Both the position numbers and the translations under genes were made by a program. From the NCBI RefSeq assembly GCF_013204855.1, contig NZ_JABMKZ010000002.1:248001-312000 (forward strand): a stretch of 64,000 nt of DNA, read 5' to 3'. This DNA is from Paenibacillus alba (GTDB lineage: Bacteria; Bacillota; Bacilli; Paenibacillales; NBRC-103111). This document shows positions 8,165 through 17,092 of the stretch, one piece after another. Each line of letters begins with the position of its first letter. Position 1 is the stretch's first letter. Under the pieces are notes generated by a model. The model had not been told where the DNA came from. It worked only from the letters and a program-made list of their open reading frames with translations, and searched no databases.

Positions 8165-10078
8165 ATGAAAATTGGAAAATGGATGCTTGCCAGCACCCTG
8201 ATACTCGCCATGACCGTACCCTCTGCAGTTCAAGCAGCAGGCACTGGCTCAGACAAAACTACGAAATACCGCGTTTATCAATACAATCATGTGCTTATGG
8301 AATTTGCTGCTTATGCGCAAGCAGAAGCCTTTGCCAAAGGTTTCACGAATAGTCATGTCGAAGAAATCGGCACACGCAAATGGCTGTGGAATAATTTCCC
8401 CCGTTATCAAGTTTATCAATTAGATGCTTCCTTGCCAGAATGGCAATTCGCCACTTTGGATGCCGCCATCGCGGAAGCCAAGAAATGGACAAACGCAAGC
8501 GTAAGAGACCTCCAATCCACGGGCTGGGTGTGGAATAATTATCCGAAGTATCAGGTTTATCAGAACGAAATCACCCTTGATTCATGGAAATACCAAACGC
8601 TGAATGAGGCCATCGCGGAAGCTAAGAAGTGGGGCAGCGCCCATATTATTGAGCTTAACAGCAATCAATGGGTGTGGGACAACATCGCAAGTGATGTCAA
8701 AAAGCTGCTTAGCTCAGGCGATCCCATCTATAAGGTGTATCAAGGAACCTTTTCAGCCGATAATTGGGCGTTTGCCTCCTTAGAAGATGCCGTTAAAGAA
8801 GCTCTCAAATGGGGCAATTCAACAGTTGTTAATACAACGACCAAAGCTACCGTATACAGCAATCTTAAATCTTATAAAGTATTTCAAAACGATACCTTCC
8901 TGCAAGAATTTACGTCCATGGATGATGCTATTGATTATAGCAAGCAATGGGGTCATAGCGCTGTTTTTAAAGACGGGCACAAAATTTGGAATAACTTTGC
9001 ATCCTATCAAGTGCTGCAGAACTCCACTCTCATCGGTGAATTCAAAACCATTCCGGAAGCACTGAATTATAGCGTCCAATACAGCAATGCATCCATTCAA
9101 ACACTAGATCATAATTTGCTTTGGGATAATTTCAAAAAACTTCAGGTTTGGGGCTGGAATGGCCAGTCCGGTGGTGAGACCATTAAATCGCAAGTCAACA
9201 ACACCATCGGACTTGATGTCGATTCTCCCAGTTATTTCGAACTGGCTGACGTTTCCGGCAACTTGAAGGACAATTCCAATGCGGATACCGTCAAATGGCT
9301 GCAAAAAAACGGCTTCACCGTCTATCCACTGGTCAGCAATCAATTCAGCTCAAGCCTAACAACACAGTTTCTTGCAGATAGCGCTGCACAAGATAAATTC
9401 ATTAAGGCTTTGGTTGATCGCTCAGTCCTCCTCGGTGTTCCCGGTATCAATGTAGACTTTGAGAGCCTGGCCGGATCAGATCGCAATGCTTTTACCGCAT
9501 TCATCACCAAATTAACCGCCTATGCTCATTTGCAAGGCTTGGTCATTTCCATTGATCTTCCCCGCGGAAGTGTCAAATGGAATCATCTTTCCGCTTTTGA
9601 TCATGAGAAGCTCGGGAATCTCGTTGATTACGTAGTCATCATGGCTTACGATCAGTTCTACAAAGGAAGTACCTCCGCAGGTTCAGTCGCTGGTCTTCCT
9701 TGGACAGACGGCGGTATTCAAGAATTCCTGTCCTATGGCATCCCACGGGACAAAATCATTCTAGGCATCCCTTATTATGTAAGAGAATGGAAACTAGATG
9801 CTGCCGGTGTTTTACAGGGCAATCGTACCGTATTAATGAAAGACATTCCGGCGCTAATCGCGTCCAAAACCACAACGCAGACATGGGACAAAACCTTCGA
9901 ACAATACCGCGTTGAGTATCAAGAAAATGGCTTCACCTATGTATTCTGGCTAGAAGATCAAGCTACTGTCAAAGCCCGTCTGGACATGGCCAAAAAATAT
10001 GACATCGCCGGTGTCGCCGCATGGCGCCTAGGTTACGATTCAGCGGATTTATGGAAATCCGTGCTGCAAAACAAGTAG
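8165..10078 (+). CDS. Secreted GH18-family hydrolase with six N-terminal repeats
   Basis: A 637-residue exported protein. A signal peptide spans residues 1-24 (MKIGKWMLASTLILAMTVPS, then AVQAA). Six related units of about 45-55 residues follow (roughly 34-327); each begins Y-x-V-Y/F-Q, carries a W-x-F/Y-x-T/S-L-x-x-A helix start and ends W-V/L-W-x-N. The catalytic GH18 domain fills about 328-637: GINVDFESLAG holds the proposed general-acid Glu, although the first Asp of DxxDxDxE is replaced by Pro, and MAYDQFYKG matches the conserved MxYD element. GH18 enzymes of this SleL/YaaH-like branch cleave N-acetylglucosaminyl bonds in spore cortex or cell wall. The repeats resemble wall-binding modules but are not LysM or SLH. 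Confidence 0.85.
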   Translation: MKIGKWMLASTLILAMTVPSAVQAAGTGSDKTTKYRVYQYNHVLMEFAAYAQAEAFAKGFTNSHVEEIGTRKWLWNNFPRYQVYQLDASLPEWQFATLDAAIAEAKKWTNASVRDLQSTGWVWNNYPKYQVYQNEITLDSWKYQTLNEAIAEAKKWGSAHIIELNSNQWVWDNIASDVKKLLSSGDPIYKVYQGTFSADNWAFASLEDAVKEALKWGNSTVVNTTTKATVYSNLKSYKVFQNDTFLQEFTSMDDAIDYSKQWGHSAVFKDGHKIWNNFASYQVLQNSTLIGEFKTIPEALNYSVQYSNASIQTLDHNLLWDNFKKLQVWGWNGQSGGETIKSQVNNTIGLDVDSPSYFELADVSGNLKDNSNADTVKWLQKNGFTVYPLVSNQFSSSLTTQFLADSAAQDKFIKALVDRSVLLGVPGINVDFESLAGSDRNAFTAFITKLTAYAHLQGLVISIDLPRGSVKWNHLSAFDHEKLGNLVDYVVIMAYDQFYKGSTSAGSVAGLPWTDGGIQEFLSYGIPRDKIILGIPYYVREWKLDAAGVLQGNRTVLMKDIPALIASKTTTQTWDKTFEQYRVEYQENGFTYVFWLEDQATVKARLDMAKKYDIAGVAAWRLGYDSADLWKSVLQNK

Positions 10079-10095
10079 TTTTTAACGTTAATAGT

Positions 10096-10135
10096 AAAAA
10101 GCACATACAGGGCATTAGACCTGAATGTGCTTTTT
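10096..10135. terminator. Bidirectional rho-independent terminator
   Basis: The arms AAAAAGCACAT and ATGTGCTTTTT form a stem extended by CAGG/CCTG around a short loop. A-runs and T-runs on both sides let it work for the GH18 gene and for the convergent zinc-ribbon gene. Confidence 0.85.
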
Positions 10136-10147
10136 CTTAGATTTTGG

Positions 10148-10366
10148 CTAAAATAATCCCCATTGACTAAACGTCGTCTCCGTACCGCAATCCGAACAGA
10201 ATTTGGCATCTGCTTTATTCACCTTGCTGCACCCTTTATGGAGCAAAGATTTCTCTTTTGTGCATTTATTTTTTAGCGGGGCTCCGCAACGAATGCAATA
10301 TTTGTCGTCTTTATCTGCCACATACTGGCACCGGAAACAAGTTTGCAGTTCACTCTTCTCAGCCAT
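10148..10366 (-). CDS. Small double zinc-ribbon protein
   Basis: A 72-residue protein with four Cys pairs: CFRC (10-13), CIRC (24-27), a CTKEK/GCSK set near 35-46, and CSDC (57-60). This is the spacing of two rubredoxin-like zinc ribbons. No signal peptide or membrane helix is present. Such proteins are common in Bacillales, with unknown roles, possibly protein-protein or nucleic-acid contacts. The ATG is preceded by AAGGAGTTG. Confidence 0.8.
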   Translation of the reverse strand: MAEKSELQTCFRCQYVADKDDKYCIRCGAPLKNKCTKEKSLLHKGCSKVNKADAKFCSDCGTETTFSQWGLF

Positions 10367-10523
10367 AAATTCAACTCCTTGAAGTTTAACATTCTTACTC
10401 CAAGTATATGTATCGTATAGCCTTGCGGGTGAATAGGTTCCCTCATCAATAAATCATTTCCAGTCTATGTATAAAAATAGGCCTCTTTCGCCTACCCTAT
10501 AACGTAGAGGAGGTGAAACAAGC

Positions 10524-10682
10524 ATGGCTAAAGATGTTCTTTGTGAAGTCAATTCCTGCAAAAACTGGGCTACAGGCAATAAGTGCAATGCGAACTCGAT
10601 TTATGTCGTGAGCCACCACGGCAGCAACCAAGCCCGCAATTCCGAGGAAACCGATTGTAAAACGTTTGAGCCTAAGGTTTAG
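10524..10682 (+). CDS. DUF1540 family small Cys-rich protein
   Basis: A 52-residue protein whose start lies 8 bases after AGAGGAGGTG. Four Cys (VLCEVNSCKNW at 4-14, KCNA at 20-23 and DCKTFEP near the end) are in the DUF1540 pattern, which probably binds a metal or forms disulfides. DUF1540 proteins are frequent in spore-formers and their function is not known. A terminator follows directly. Confidence 0.85.
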   Translation: MAKDVLCEVNSCKNWATGNKCNANSIYVVSHHGSNQARNSEETDCKTFEPKV

Positions 10683-10691
10683 TTTGTAAAG

Positions 10692-10716
10692 AAGAGGCCG
10701 TTTTGGCCTCTTTTTT
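10692..10716 (+). terminator. Rho-independent terminator after DUF1540 gene
   Basis: The stem AAGAGGCC / GGCCTCTT with loop GTTTT is followed by TTTTTT. Confidence 0.9.
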
Positions 10717-10762
10717 GTTCTCTATAGACATTGTAACCAATAATGATAATTATTATCACTAT

Positions 10763-12851
10763 TTATTTGGAAAGATTTTCGAGATCCTCAAGCTCCTGTG
10801 TTGGCGCTTGGCAGGCAAAGTTCTGGCACACATACGCTGTGGCTTGCCCCCCAAGCGGCAGTTTGTCCTGCACAAGCGGAATCAGCTTGCTCACTTCTTC
10901 GCCGGCCGGGCCCGGCGGGTGCAGAATCAGCAGCGCATTCGGCAGGTACTGCCGCTGCACCGCACGGAGCATCTGCTGCGTCAGCGGCTTCGCCGGGTCG
11001 CCGGCAATCACGATTTCGCTGGCTTCGCCATAAGCGAAATCGAGCGCGGCCAGCGTGAGCGCATGGCCCGGCGGGTGCGCTGCCACAGCTCCGGCGAACG
11101 CCTGGAGCTGCACGTCCGCTGCCTGCGACAGATTCGCGTCGTAGGTCAGCCTCGCCAGCCGCTGCATATTCAGCGCGGCTGCTCCGTTCCCCGACGGCAT
11201 CGCGCCGTCGTAGATCTCTTTGGGGCGGGTGAGCAGCTGCTCGGCATCGCTGCCGTAGAAGTAGAGCCCGCCCTTCTCTTCGTCGCCGAAGAGGCGAAGC
11301 ATCTCTGCGTTCAGCTGGACCGCTTCACGGAGATAGCGCAGCTCGAACGTGGCTTCGTACAGCTCGATCAGGCCCCACACGAGGAACGCGTAATCGTCCA
11401 CGTAGCCGAGAAAAGCTGCTTCGCCATCGCGGTAGCGAGCGAGCAAACGTCCATCCTCGCGGCGCAGCTCGCGAAGCAGGAAGTCCGCGGCTTTGGCAGC
11501 CGCCTCCGCGTAAACAGGCTTGTCCAAGGCACATGCAGCCTTGGACAGCGCAGCGATCATCAGACCGTTCCACGAGGTCAGAATCTTATCATCCTTGCCC
11601 GGATGAACGCGCTGTTCGCGGTGCTCGAACAGCTTGACGCGGGCCGCTTCCAACCGATGCTTCAGCTCCTTCAAGGGAATCTGCTTACGCTTCGCAACAG
11701 AAGCTAACGTCGTGTCAATCAGATTCGGGATATTATGCCCCTCAAAGTTCCCCGACTCCGTAATATCGTACAGCTCACTATAGAGATCGCCGTCCTCTAC
11801 GCCCAAAACAACCTCGATTTCGTCCGGCGTCCAGACATAGAACCTGCCTTCTTCGCCTTCCGAATCCGCGTCCTCGGCGGAATAGAACCCTCCGCCTTCG
11901 TCCGTCATATCGCGCAGAACATACGTAATAATCTGCTCAGCGACCTCAGCATACTTCTCTTTTCCCGTTACTTGGTAGGCTTCTGTGTACGTCATAACTA
12001 ACAATGCGTTGTCATACAGCATCTTTTCAAAATGAGGAACCAACCATCTTTCATCGACCGAATACCTCGAAAATCCGAAGCCGATGTGGTCGTACATCCC
12101 TCCACGATGCATAGCATCTAGCGTCTTTTCAACCATTTCAAGCGCTTTTTCCTTACCGGTTCTATGATAATACCTTAGTAGAAACGATAGATTATGAGCG
12201 GTCGGAAACTTCGGCGAGCTGCCGAAGCCACCATTTGCTGAATCAAATGTACTCTCGTACAAACGGAATGCCTCATGGAGCGTTTCCTCCGTAACCTCGC
12301 CACCCGTACGATGCTCGAGCAGTCGACTTGTCGTCTCTTGCATAATCTGCTCCCCTACCTCACGAATTCGCTCGGCGTCTTCCTTCCACTTCGCGGCCAT
12401 CTGGGCTATGATCTCTACCAATCCAGCCCGGTTATACTTCCGACTGCGCGGGAAATAAGTTCCTGCGAAGAAAGGCTTCTTCTCCGGTGTCAGGAACACC
12501 GTCAACGGCCAGCCGCCTTGACCAGTCATCGCCTGACATACGGCCATGTAGATGTGATCGACGTCCGGCCGCTCTTCGCGGTCGACTTTAATGGAGATGA
12601 AATCCTTGTTCAGCATATCTGCTACGGTTTGGTCTTCGAAGGATTCGTGTGCCATGGTGTGGCACCAATGGCATGTTGACTAAGCCACACTACGAATACC
12701 CAATAGATAAGAAGACAGGTTTGTTTTCCTGTATGGCTCTGTTAAAGGCTTCTTCTGACCAAGGGAACCAGTCTACTGGGTTGTATTGATGTTGAAGCAA
12801 GTAAGGTGACTTTTCCTTGGCTAATCTATTGGGTTTGCTGTTCGTTGTCAT
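10763..12851 (-). pseudogene. DUF255 thioredoxin-domain protein (YyaL/SPATA20-like), disrupted
   Basis: The family has an N-terminal thioredoxin-like domain and an (alpha/alpha)6 barrel. Here the first 53 codons (ATG at 12851, after AGGTGATGCC) read correctly: [20 protein letters not shown] and then PVFLSIGYS. They hit TAG at 12690-12692. The frame resumes as STCHWCHTMAHESFED, where an in-frame TAG lies just before STC, and runs intact to 10763 (630 codons from the internal ATG at 12655). Removing 16 bases (12680-12695) restores the expected YSTCHWCH sequence. The CxxC motif is therefore present in DNA but is not in a translatable frame with either start; translation from 12655 would give a protein without it. 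The body is unusually GC-rich compared with the window. Whether the truncated protein is made is unknown. Confidence 0.85.
12680..12695. other. 16-bp insertion that breaks the DUF255 gene
   Basis: The extra bases CTAAGCCACACTACGA sit between the Tyr codon of GYS and the TCA-ACA-TGC codons of the CxxC motif. They add 1 base modulo 3 and bring stop codons into both joined frames. The origin is unknown; an excision footprint of a mobile element is one possibility. Confidence 0.6.
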
Positions 12852-12925
12852 AGGGCATCACCTCCTTGGTTGGGGTTGGACTAATCGCTTTTTCTTCTCC
12901 CAACTTGTAAAATCTCATCCATCAA

Positions 12926-14551
12926 TCAAATAAGGTTAATATAATCCTTTATATATTGGATGAGTTGATCTTCTCGAATGATTGAATTGTTATGAATTTG
13001 TGAAGGCGAAAATTCTTTCACTACAATTATTTCCTTTACTTTGTAATCAATATTCTTATTAAATTGAATTAATTTACAGGATTGCAAGTGAGCTTTTATT
13101 CTCTCTTGGTATTTTAGAAAATCTTGAATTTCTGCATTCAACTGATAAGTATATTTCCCAATTAGTTGTTTATACTCGTTATGTATTCCGGTGTTACTCA
13201 GTGGAAAACTTAGTCTTTTGCATTCGATAAGAAAAATAACGTTATACAGAACAAATATTATATCAATTTCTCTATCACTTGGACATGATTGCGAAAAATG
13301 GTAATTTAAAGTGATTTGGGCTTCCTCGAAAGAAGCTTTTAATTTAGTTGCAATGGAATCACAAAACGAGTTGGAAACTTTATCTACAATCTTTTTGTTT
13401 GCTACAAATTTATGTGGATTATTGAAAACATTGCTTCTAAAATACTCTAAAGCGTAAACAGCTTGAGCCGTATAGCATATATATAAATGATTTGATTCAA
13501 TGTACACTTTTTGAGACAGCATTGGATAATAATTGGCATTTACATATTTATGTAATTGTTCTAACGAAATAATTTCACTAAACTTTCTAAATTTGAAATA
13601 TTCAAACAACTTGAGTGCTCTGTCCATATTCATTCTCAGTTTTGAAAATTTCTCCATCCATTCACTTTCATCAGCAACAACTACTAATTCTCTCATTTTA
13701 GAAATCAAATATTTTTGAAGTATATTAACATCATCCAAATTGAACCCAAGTTCTTGCAAAATGCTATTACTTAACTGATTCATATTAATTCTACTGTATT
13801 CATCAAAATTTTGAGAAAATTTATAATTATAGTTATCTAAACTCAAATTGCCCCATTGAAATGCCTCAATCACGTCTATGATTCCATCATTATCAACAAA
13901 TACCTTTTTATCCTTATTTATTCCAATTGTTAAATCTTGCTTAGTATGAATTAGTAACACTAAAAGATGGCTTAGAGAGAAGAGCTTATTTACTTTTTTA
14001 AGATCACGTTTTACTACATCATTATTTTCTGAAAAATCACATGAATATGATATCTTAATTAGCAATTCTATAGCATCTTCTTGAGTTGCAATATATTGCT
14101 CTATTTCTCTACAGTTATCGTCTGATAATTCCATCACAGTAAATAATATTTGCAAAAAATCGTCTTTATTATTATCTATTATGACACATTTACCATCCTG
14201 TTTCTTTACTATCATTTGACCTAAGTATCTGTTATAAATTAAAGAACCGTATAGAAATTCCATTATAGACTCTTTATCCGTTTTTAAACACTTCAATAAA
14301 ACATCATTTATTTCACGAAATACTTTTTCAATAATGACATTGAAGAATGCATTTTTATCATCCCTACTTTTATATTCATTATTGTTTAATTTTAAGTCAA
14401 TTATGTTTTGCCTCATCATAGCATAAGGATCAATTGATAAATCAGGTGATATTGGTACATGTATTGATAAAAAGTCTGATGAAAAATACATAAAATTATC
14501 ATTAAGCCAATTTGATATATACGATTTATAGTTTTCACTAGAATCTGTCAT
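12926..14551 (-). CDS. Hypothetical protein with C-terminal PD-(D/E)XK nuclease-like motif
   Basis: A 541-residue, AT-rich gene with Asn/Ile/Lys-rich codon use unlike the flanking DUF255 gene. The first 400 residues are helical with no recognised domain. Near residue 430 the pattern REIDIIFVLYNVIFLIECKR (Asp, then Glu-x-Lys after a hydrophobic strand) matches the core of restriction-endonuclease-like folds, and Q residues follow at QLIGKYTYQ. This suggests a nuclease or nucleic-acid binding role, perhaps phage defence. No good ribosome binding site precedes the ATG; it lies 20 bases after the stop of the 14572-14754 fragment, so coupling is possible. It sits between two DUF255 5' sequences. 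Confidence 0.75.
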   Translation of the reverse strand: MTDSSENYKSYISNWLNDNFMYFSSDFLSIHVPISPDLSIDPYAMMRQNIIDLKLNNNEYKSRDDKNAFFNVIIEKVFREINDVLLKCLKTDKESIMEFLYGSLIYNRYLGQMIVKKQDGKCVIIDNNKDDFLQILFTVMELSDDNCREIEQYIATQEDAIELLIKISYSCDFSENNDVVKRDLKKVNKLFSLSHLLVLLIHTKQDLTIGINKDKKVFVDNDGIIDVIEAFQWGNLSLDNYNYKFSQNFDEYSRINMNQLSNSILQELGFNLDDVNILQKYLISKMRELVVVADESEWMEKFSKLRMNMDRALKLFEYFKFRKFSEIISLEQLHKYVNANYYPMLSQKVYIESNHLYICYTAQAVYALEYFRSNVFNNPHKFVANKKIVDKVSNSFCDSIATKLKASFEEAQITLNYHFSQSCPSDREIDIIFVLYNVIFLIECKRLSFPLSNTGIHNEYKQLIGKYTYQLNAEIQDFLKYQERIKAHLQSCKLIQFNKNIDYKVKEIIVVKEFSPSQIHNNSIIREDQLIQYIKDYINLI

Positions 14552-14571
14552 GCTGTTTATTAAAACTTACT

Positions 14572-14754
14572 TTAATCTCTTCGTTTTTTTCCATTCAAAT
14601 AATTTCCCTCCACTATTATAATATAATTACTTGCCTCTATTTTCATGAAAGCTTCTTCGGACCAAGGTAACCAGTCGACCAGGTTGTATGCGTGTTGCAG
14701 CAGATATGGGGATTTTTCCTTGGCTAATCTATTGGGTACTTTTTGAGTTGTCAT
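14572..14754 (-). pseudogene. 5' remnant of a second DUF255 gene
   Basis: The first 43 codons ([20 protein letters not shown], then [16 protein letters not shown]) are clearly paralogous to the start of the DUF255 gene at 12851, and the leader AGGTGATGCCCC is also shared. After about residue 43 the sequence turns AT-rich and unrelated and stops at 14572. Conserved Asn-Pro-Val-Asp has become Asn-Leu-Val-Asp. It is therefore a truncated second copy fused to foreign sequence. Confidence 0.8.
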
Positions 14755-15085
14755 GGGGCATCACCTCATTGCCGCGCATAAGATGAATCACGCTATCATT
14801 GATTCTATGCACTTTGCCACCGTTCCAAATCTCAACTGGATAAGCGTCCAGCATATCATGATTCTCATGATTTCCGTCGATGAACAGCGTTGTGAATGGC
14901 TTCTCTTTATGAAGCCATTTAAGCCAATACTGATCCTCTTTGTCACCATTCCAAATTAAGCCGAAGTCACCTGAGATGATCACGAAGTCATCTTTAGTCA
15001 TTTTCTTTTGTTCGGGGAAATTTTTAGTGTTGAGCCTTCGACCAATACTAATGCTGCCGTGTACATCACCTGTTATGTAAATCAT
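14729..15085 (-). pseudogene. Metallophosphoesterase, 3'-truncated
   Basis: The 118-codon frame has the calcineurin-like metal motifs GDVHG (6-10), GDFG (39-42) and GNHEN (71-75), in the order seen in the phosphoesterase superfamily. Known members of this type are roughly twice as long and carry later His motifs (GH and GHxH) that are missing here. After IHLMRG (about residue 106) the reading continues as [13 protein letters not shown], which is simply the out-of-frame DUF255 5' leader, so the gene was cut at the DUF255 junction. It is coupled to the 91-residue gene upstream (2-base gap). Confidence 0.75.
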
Positions 15086-15087
15086 GG

Positions 15088-15363
15088 CTATTCCTCCCCG
15101 TTCAAAGCATTAACCATTTCATTAAAGATTTTTTTGTAATGATATAAATCATACTGAACCTCAAGTGAATCAATAACACACCAAAAATTTTCTTCATTGA
15201 AGTCTTTAAACTCGGTAGCAACACTCTCAGCTAGATTATGGAAGGCATGAGCAATACGCATATTCCTATTAAATGTTTCCTCGCTTAACTCCCCAAAATT
15301 CTTTATGTCAAGAAAAGCCTGATATATTAATATGTTATATGCCTTTTTCCTTATAGTATTCAT
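15088..15363 (-). CDS. Hypothetical protein, 91 residues
   Basis: A soluble, acidic helical protein. The ATG (second in-frame start) is 7 bases after GGAG; an upstream GTG at 15369 overlaps the binding site. No family is recognised. It contains RIAHAFHNLAESVATEF and lies 2 bases before the truncated phosphoesterase, which suggests they were one operon. AT-rich like the island. Confidence 0.65.
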   Translation of the reverse strand: MNTIRKKAYNILIYQAFLDIKNFGELSEETFNRNMRIAHAFHNLAESVATEFKDFNEENFWCVIDSLEVQYDLYHYKKIFNEMVNALNGEE

Positions 15364-15456
15364 TTGCACACTCCATAAAATCTCCGTTTATTTTCTATTA
15401 CCTTCTGAATATTCTCTACAAATTTCTTTATGTTCTATCTAATTAAAAACAGCATT

Positions 15457-15699
15457 TCAAATTTGCTTTACAACATATGGACGACTCTCTTGAGGATAAA
15501 ATAAAATAGAAACTACAATTGTTAATAAGACAATTGCTACATATCTAAGAGTATAACGAGGTTGTTTGTATTTCTGTTTTATTACGATAATAATGATGAT
15601 ATTGTTTACTATAAATATTATTGGTAATGCAACAATTCTCCCTAGTTCTGTGAATGGAAATTGTTCAATTAATTTTAATGAAAAGTAAGCGCTGCTCAA
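15457..15699 (-). CDS. Small membrane protein, unknown
   Basis: An 80-residue protein with two predicted membrane helices (about 18-40 and 50-67) and basic residues between them (KQKYKQPRYTLRY). Its ATG overlaps the stop of the 137-residue gene by 4 bases. Function unknown; within a run of immunity-like genes it could be a membrane-type immunity protein, which is inference only. Confidence 0.65.
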   Translation of the reverse strand: MSSAYFSLKLIEQFPFTELGRIVALPIIFIVNNIIIIIVIKQKYKQPRYTLRYVAIVLLTIVVSILFYPQESRPYVVKQI

Positions 15700-16109
15700 C
15701 TTAGTCCGTAGTATCCAAGGTAAAAATTTATTGAATTCTCTCTACTAAAACCAACAAAATCCTTTGCCAATTCCGCTTTTTTCAAATACGCAAGTGCATC
15801 TAGGGCATCAAAAATATTAGCATCTCCCAAATACATTTTGGTTTGCTCTAACCCTGCCCCACAAAGCAACTGAACATCAATATAACAAAATGTATCGAAG
15901 TTCTTCTTTTTTGCCTTCCAAATTAAGATGCTATCCTCTACTTGACCAATAATAAACAATTGAATACATAACGTCTTTATATATTCGTTGTCTTCAAATT
16001 CCTGATTATTCAGTTCATTAACTAATAGGGTACGTATATCAGCTAATTTACTTAGCTTTGGTACTAAACCGTACAAATGCAATAATTCATCAATTCTATC
16101 TATTGTCAT
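15696..16109 (-). CDS. Hypothetical helical protein, possible immunity protein
   Basis: A 137-residue soluble protein made of helical hairpins (e.g. LLHLYGLVPKLSKLADIRTL; DALDALAYLKKAELAK) with no signal peptide. The layout resembles small helical immunity proteins found beside polymorphic toxins, but no family is confidently recognised. It overlaps the following membrane-protein gene by 4 bases. Confidence 0.65.
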   Translation of the reverse strand: MTIDRIDELLHLYGLVPKLSKLADIRTLLVNELNNQEFEDNEYIKTLCIQLFIIGQVEDSILIWKAKKKNFDTFCYIDVQLLCGAGLEQTKMYLGDANIFDALDALAYLKKAELAKDFVGFSRENSINFYLGYYGLS

Positions 16110-16166
16110 ATGCTCATGCCAACATCCTTTTAAAAATCAATTCAGCTTCGTTTCCTTCCTCATAAA

Positions 16167-16469
16167 TCATAATAGAAGTTGTTCTATTTCATGAGTAATA
16201 ACTGCAATATCTCTTGATTCAAAACGGATAACTGGATTTTCCCAATCTTCGTTTTTTATAAGAAGCAATACATAATTCCCTTCCATTTTGGCTTCGGGAT
16301 ACCAACCTAAATCAACCGTAATATTATCTTTTTGTAGTTGTAATAAGTCCTCCCTAAAGTTCCAGCAAAACGATGTATCTTCTTCAACAAAGTGCGCAGG
16401 GTCTGCTTCGTCAAACACATTCCAATTCACTTTCCAGCCTGTGGGGATTCGCAATGGTTGTAAAGCCAT
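16167..16469 (-). CDS. Putative immunity-type protein, 100 residues
   Basis: The start is set at the ATG 6 bases after AAAGGTG. The protein has RIPTGWKVNWNVFDE, EDLLQLQKDNITVDLGWYPE and a hydrophobic strand YVLLLIKNEDW, a pattern I associate with small proteins next to WapA/RHS-like toxin ends. It lies directly downstream of the toxin-tip-like remnant at 16535-16630, the order expected for a toxin-immunity pair. Function is inferred. Confidence 0.65.
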   Translation of the reverse strand: MALQPLRIPTGWKVNWNVFDEADPAHFVEEDTSFCWNFREDLLQLQKDNITVDLGWYPEAKMEGNYVLLLIKNEDWENPVIRFESRDIAVITHEIEQLLL

Positions 16470-16534
16470 AAGGGTCACCTTTGATTATCTTTCTGATTTA
16501 AATTCCTGTTACCATTGAAAGTTCGATTTTATCG

Positions 16535-16630
16535 TTACGTCTTTCTAACAGTTACAACATTTTCTGGTGTTTCACTCGTATACTCCACTTCAATTAAATG
16601 GCCGCCAGCGTCTAAGTCGCCCTCCCCCAT
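16535..16630 (-). pseudogene. Possible toxin C-terminal tip remnant
   Basis: A short open stretch between TGA and TAA encodes MGEGDLDAGGHLIEVEYTSE and then TPENVVTVRKT. It has no ribosome binding site, but the composition (compact beta strands, charged end) is protein-like and unlike random AT-rich sequence. It sits 65 bases before the putative immunity gene. I read it as the last part of a lost polymorphic toxin. This is a hypothesis. Confidence 0.4.
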
Positions 16631-16674
16631 TAAACTTCAATTACAAATGAAATTCTTGATTTAATTGCCTCTCA

Positions 16675-17040
16675 TTATTTTTCCTTTTTAAAAGACTTTA
16701 CTTTCGTAGTAAAAATACTCAACACAACAGAAAGTACTACATATGTCCAAAAACCATGAACTTCGAAACCAGATAAATACCTATCAAGCAACCACAACTT
16801 TATAGGTGTTAGTATAATGGACGCTAGAATAAGCAAAGGTGTTGTTAAACAACCAATGCCCACAACAATTGAAAGCATCGACGCAGCTAGCATCAAACTA
16901 TATAGGAAGCTAATAACAAACATAAGGATAGATGCAAGTATCAATGTCTTTGTGTCTGCGATAGATATGTATTGGTTGAAGTACTCACTACCGATCCAAA
17001 ACACTATCAAAGTAACCAGTAAATTGAGTAGATTTCTCAA
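16675..17040 (-). CDS. Small integral membrane protein, holin-like/PF04020-like
   Basis: A 121-residue protein with four hydrophobic segments (about 4-20, 30-50, 54-80 and 95-112). The end LLDRYLSGFEVHGFWTYVVL resembles the C-terminal part of the phage_holin_4_2/YvlD family, but the match is loose. The start has a weak binding site GGAGGCGTTGATAG. The role is unknown; it may be a membrane immunity protein in this island. Confidence 0.6.
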   Translation of the reverse strand: MRNLLNLLVTLIVFWIGSEYFNQYISIADTKTLILASILMFVISFLYSLMLAASMLSIVVGIGCLTTPLLILASIILTPIKLWLLDRYLSGFEVHGFWTYVVLSVVLSIFTTKVKSFKKEK

Positions 17041-17092
17041 CTATCAACGCCTCCTTTAAAGTAAACAAAACTATTCTTTTCATCACTTGTAT

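Noticed and set aside
10703..11707. 334-codon plus-strand frame opposite DUF255
   Set aside because: A product of the GC-rich codons of DUF255; Arg/Gln-rich and without domain.
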